A stretch of DNA of 64,000 nt, taken from contig NZ_CP031010.1 of the NCBI RefSeq assembly GCF_003584565.2, forward strand, positions 1,612,001 through 1,676,000. The letters are read 5' to 3'. Origin of the DNA: Alteromonas sp. RKMC-009 (GTDB lineage Bacteria; Pseudomonadota; Gammaproteobacteria; Enterobacterales; Alteromonadaceae). Shown here piece by piece: positions 62,024 through 64,000 of this stretch. Each line of letters opens with the position of its first letter. Position 1 is the stretch's first letter. The position numbers and the translations under genes are program-made. Under the pieces are notes generated by a model. The model was not told the origin of the DNA. It made no database searches and saw only the letters and a list, made by a program, of their open reading frames with translations.

Positions 62024-64000
62024 TGCCTACGGTCATTATTGGTGTAGCGGCAGCCATCGCTGCAAGTGCAGTTGTTACCTCTGTAGTGTATGCCATTGCC
62101 ATCGGGGTTGCTGTAGCCGTAGCTGCGAATTCCATGATTCCCGATATACCGTCTTCAATGGGCGGCGTGGATACATCTAACCAGAACCTGCGCACAGAAA
62201 GTAACCCGCCACGACTGATGATTGTCGGCGAGGCGGTGACCAGCGGCCCTATCACGAAATATGAAAAGCTCATCGTTAACGAAACCGAGTTTCACCTGTT
62301 CGTTACCCCGCTGGCCGACCATCCCTGTGAAAGTGTTGAGTTGTACCAACTGGACGGAGTGGAACGCACCAGCTGGATTGGCTCCGGTTACCGGCTGATT
62401 TACGAACTGGGCAATCAAACTGAGCCGAATACCATTCTGTCGCAGGAAATGGTCACTGTTGATGAAAACTTTGTCGGCTTCGGGATCACCTATGTGTATC
62501 ACCGCTACGAAATAAACCCCGACATTTTCCCCAACGGTGTGCAGGACGTTAAATTCAAAGTAAAAGGCATTGCGGTTTATGATCCCCGCAAAGATTCCAC
62601 CGTTGGCGGTAGCGGTACCCATCGTGCAAACGACGAAACCACATGGGAATGGAGCGACAATGCAGCGCTGGTTAACCTGCACTGGAAGCGTTTCGGTGGC
62701 GATTACGAAATTCCGGTGGAAATGTTCGATATCCAGAATCTGGCATACGAAGCGGGTTTGTGTGACGAGGAAGTCACCTTCACTGATGCACAGGGCACTG
62801 AACACACAGAGAAGCGCTGGACGTGTAACGGTATTATCGACCTGAACCAGGGCCAGCGTCTGGTTGAAGAGGAACTGCTGAAAAGTTGTGGTGGCCGCTG
62901 GGTTGAAGCCGGCGGTAAATTCTGGCTGCTGACAGCTGCTTATCGTGGCCCTGCCACAGTAACGCTCACAGATGACGACCTGAAAGACGACATCAGCCGC
63001 GAACCGTACACCGCCATGGAAGATCGCTGTAATGCGGTAACGGCAACGTTCATTAATCCTAAGGCGTTTTATCAGCAGACAACCTGTACCGAAATTAGCA
63101 GCACGTATTATGAAACCGTGCGTGATAAGCGCTATTTGCTGCATAAGCGTGAGCTGGGTTACACAAACTCTGACACAATGTGCCAGCGCCTGAACCGTAT
63201 CTTCATGGAGCAGGTCGGGGCAGGTGACACCCTGAAAATTGTGGTCGGCTGGCGCGGAATTAAATGTCCGCCCGGCACTGTGGTATCGCCGGATTTCAAG
63301 GAAGCCGGAATCAGTGGCAAGGAATATGAGGTTATTGATTACGACCTCGACCCGAACGAATTTCTGTGGACACTGACACTGAAAGAAACCGGTGCAGCAC
63401 TGTATGACGATTCCGTTATTCCGGCAGAAAAAGACTTACTGCCCAATACCACAATCGACAACACGCTGATTTCTGAACCGTACAATGTCCAGTACACAGA
63501 AACCCCCGCTGACAGTTTCCGGCAGGGTGTATTGACTTGGCAACATGAAACCCCGTTAAGCCTGCGCCGGTTCTCTGTGGAAATCACCCGTGTTCCGGAC
63601 GATGGCTTCAGCCGCAAGTACTACCCGACAGACCCGGAGCAGAATATAACCAACCTGCCAATTGGCACGTATCAGGTAGCTGTGCGGGCGCAAAACCGGT
63701 TTGAGAAAAGCAGCGACCCGGTTTACAGAACGTTTGCAGTTAACAGCACTGCCACACCATCCGGTGTAACCACACAGGTTCTGACCGGTAAGGTCATTGT
63801 GACCGGCCCGCCACTTCCGCACGATGGTGCTACGTATGACTGGCGGTATGCCTTCGATGGCGTGTGGGGTTCGTCGTACGATGGTGGCCGCAATGTTTCT
63901 CTGACCATCACCAATACGCCGCAGGGCGGCACTGTCACAGTGTGGTACAGGCTTATCGACGGTGAACGGGCCGACCCGAACTGGACCAGCTTTCAGATTG
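62023..64000 (+). CDS. Phage host-specificity protein J-like (partial, runs off the window)
   Basis: The frame opens at ATG 62023 and is still open at the window edge, giving at least 659 residues. It starts with a hydrophobic segment (IIGVAAAIAASAVVTSVVYAIAIG), then regions like central tail-tip proteins (GLCDEEVTFTDAQGTEHTEK, VTLTDDDLKDDISREPYTAM), and fibronectin-like domains after about residue 490. These proteins form the tail tip and hold the receptor-binding part at the C-terminus, which lies outside the window. Confidence 0.82.
   Translation, partial: MPTVIIGVAAAIAASAVVTSVVYAIAIGVAVAVAANSMIPDIPSSMGGVDTSNQNLRTESNPPRLMIVGEAVTSGPITKYEKLIVNETEFHLFVTPLADHPCESVELYQLDGVERTSWIGSGYRLIYELGNQTEPNTILSQEMVTVDENFVGFGITYVYHRYEINPDIFPNGVQDVKFKVKGIAVYDPRKDSTVGGSGTHRANDETTWEWSDNAALVNLHWKRFGGDYEIPVEMFDIQNLAYEAGLCDEEVTFTDAQGTEHTEKRWTCNGIIDLNQGQRLVEEELLKSCGGRWVEAGGKFWLLTAAYRGPATVTLTDDDLKDDISREPYTAMEDRCNAVTATFINPKAFYQQTTCTEISSTYYETVRDKRYLLHKRELGYTNSDTMCQRLNRIFMEQVGAGDTLKIVVGWRGIKCPPGTVVSPDFKEAGISGKEYEVIDYDLDPNEFLWTLTLKETGAALYDDSVIPAEKDLLPNTTIDNTLISEPYNVQYTETPADSFRQGVLTWQHETPLSLRRFSVEITRVPDDGFSRKYYPTDPEQNITNLPIGTYQVAVRAQNRFEKSSDPVYRTFAVNSTATPSGVTTQVLTGKVIVTGPPLPHDGATYDWRYAFDGVWGSSYDGGRNVSLTITNTPQGGTVTVWYRLIDGERADPNWTSFQI

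Larger units (their letters stand above)
45188..64000 (+). mobile_element. Prophage structural module (siphovirus-like), left end to window edge
   Basis: Eighteen plus-strand genes in canonical order run from terminase to J-like protein, with frequent 4-8 base overlaps. The left limit is uncertain: it lies between the rsx promoter (45121) and the first phage motif (45293). The right end is outside the window. No integrase, repressor, replication or lysis gene is seen in this part. Confidence 0.85.

Noticed and set aside
62155..63144. A 329-codon minus-strand frame in the phage tail region
   Set aside because: Antisense to the J-like gene, whose frame is open over the whole region with tail-tip protein features.

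Overview
The window is gammaproteobacterial, most likely Alteromonas or a close relative in the Alteromonadales. The evidence is the gene content and order: prfB-lysS, prmB-aroC with divergent smrB, prkA-yeaH-spoVR, rnt beside the sodium-motor gene motY, rsxABCDGE-nth, and two large TonB-dependent receptors of a type common in marine gammaproteobacteria. No rRNA, tRNA, CRISPR array or insertion sequence was seen.

Positions 1-45100 are chromosomal. prfB is complete with its classic programmed +1 frameshift and is followed by lysS. Next come an FNT-family transporter, a minus-strand trio (Hpt protein, RluA-type pseudouridine synthase, ketopantoate reductase), an M16 lipoprotein peptidase, gshA, an SLT-like lipoprotein, smrB/prmB/aroC, an MFS transporter and a serine beta-lactamase-like protein. 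The prkA operon, sodB and grxD follow. Two paralogous TonB receptors then bracket an ECF sigma/FecR pair; only the second carries the STN signalling domain. Bfd (with a Fur-like promoter), a 2-Cys peroxiredoxin, a sugar porter, rnt, motY, a glycerophosphodiesterase, two small secreted or periplasmic proteins, nth and the rsx electron-transport operon complete the host part. Between the SLT lipoprotein gene and smrB a minus-strand promoter overlaps a Fur box and is followed about 65 nt later by a terminator hairpin: a candidate iron-regulated small RNA.

From about 45.2 kb to the window edge lies the structural module of a tailed, siphovirus-like prophage, all on the plus strand: small terminase, large terminase, portal, a GroES-like co-chaperonin, head morphogenesis protein, a single ORF joining protease, scaffold-like region and major capsid protein, head-tail proteins, tail tube, a tail-chaperone pair joined by a -1 frameshift, tape measure, distal tail proteins, an NlpC/P60-like protein and a partial host-specificity (J-like) protein. 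A 17-bp sequence repeats exactly three times, always in the gap before a phage gene block, and looks like a phage-specific promoter or activator site. No integrase, repressor or lysis gene lies in the window; they should be to the right if the prophage is intact.

The most notable observations are the Fur-box small RNA candidate, the three-copy 17-bp phage motif, the protease-scaffold-capsid fusion with an internal ribosome-binding site, the phage GroES, the A-AAA-AAC frameshift site, the TonB receptor duplication around a sigma/anti-sigma pair, and a 120-bp tandem duplication in rsxC.
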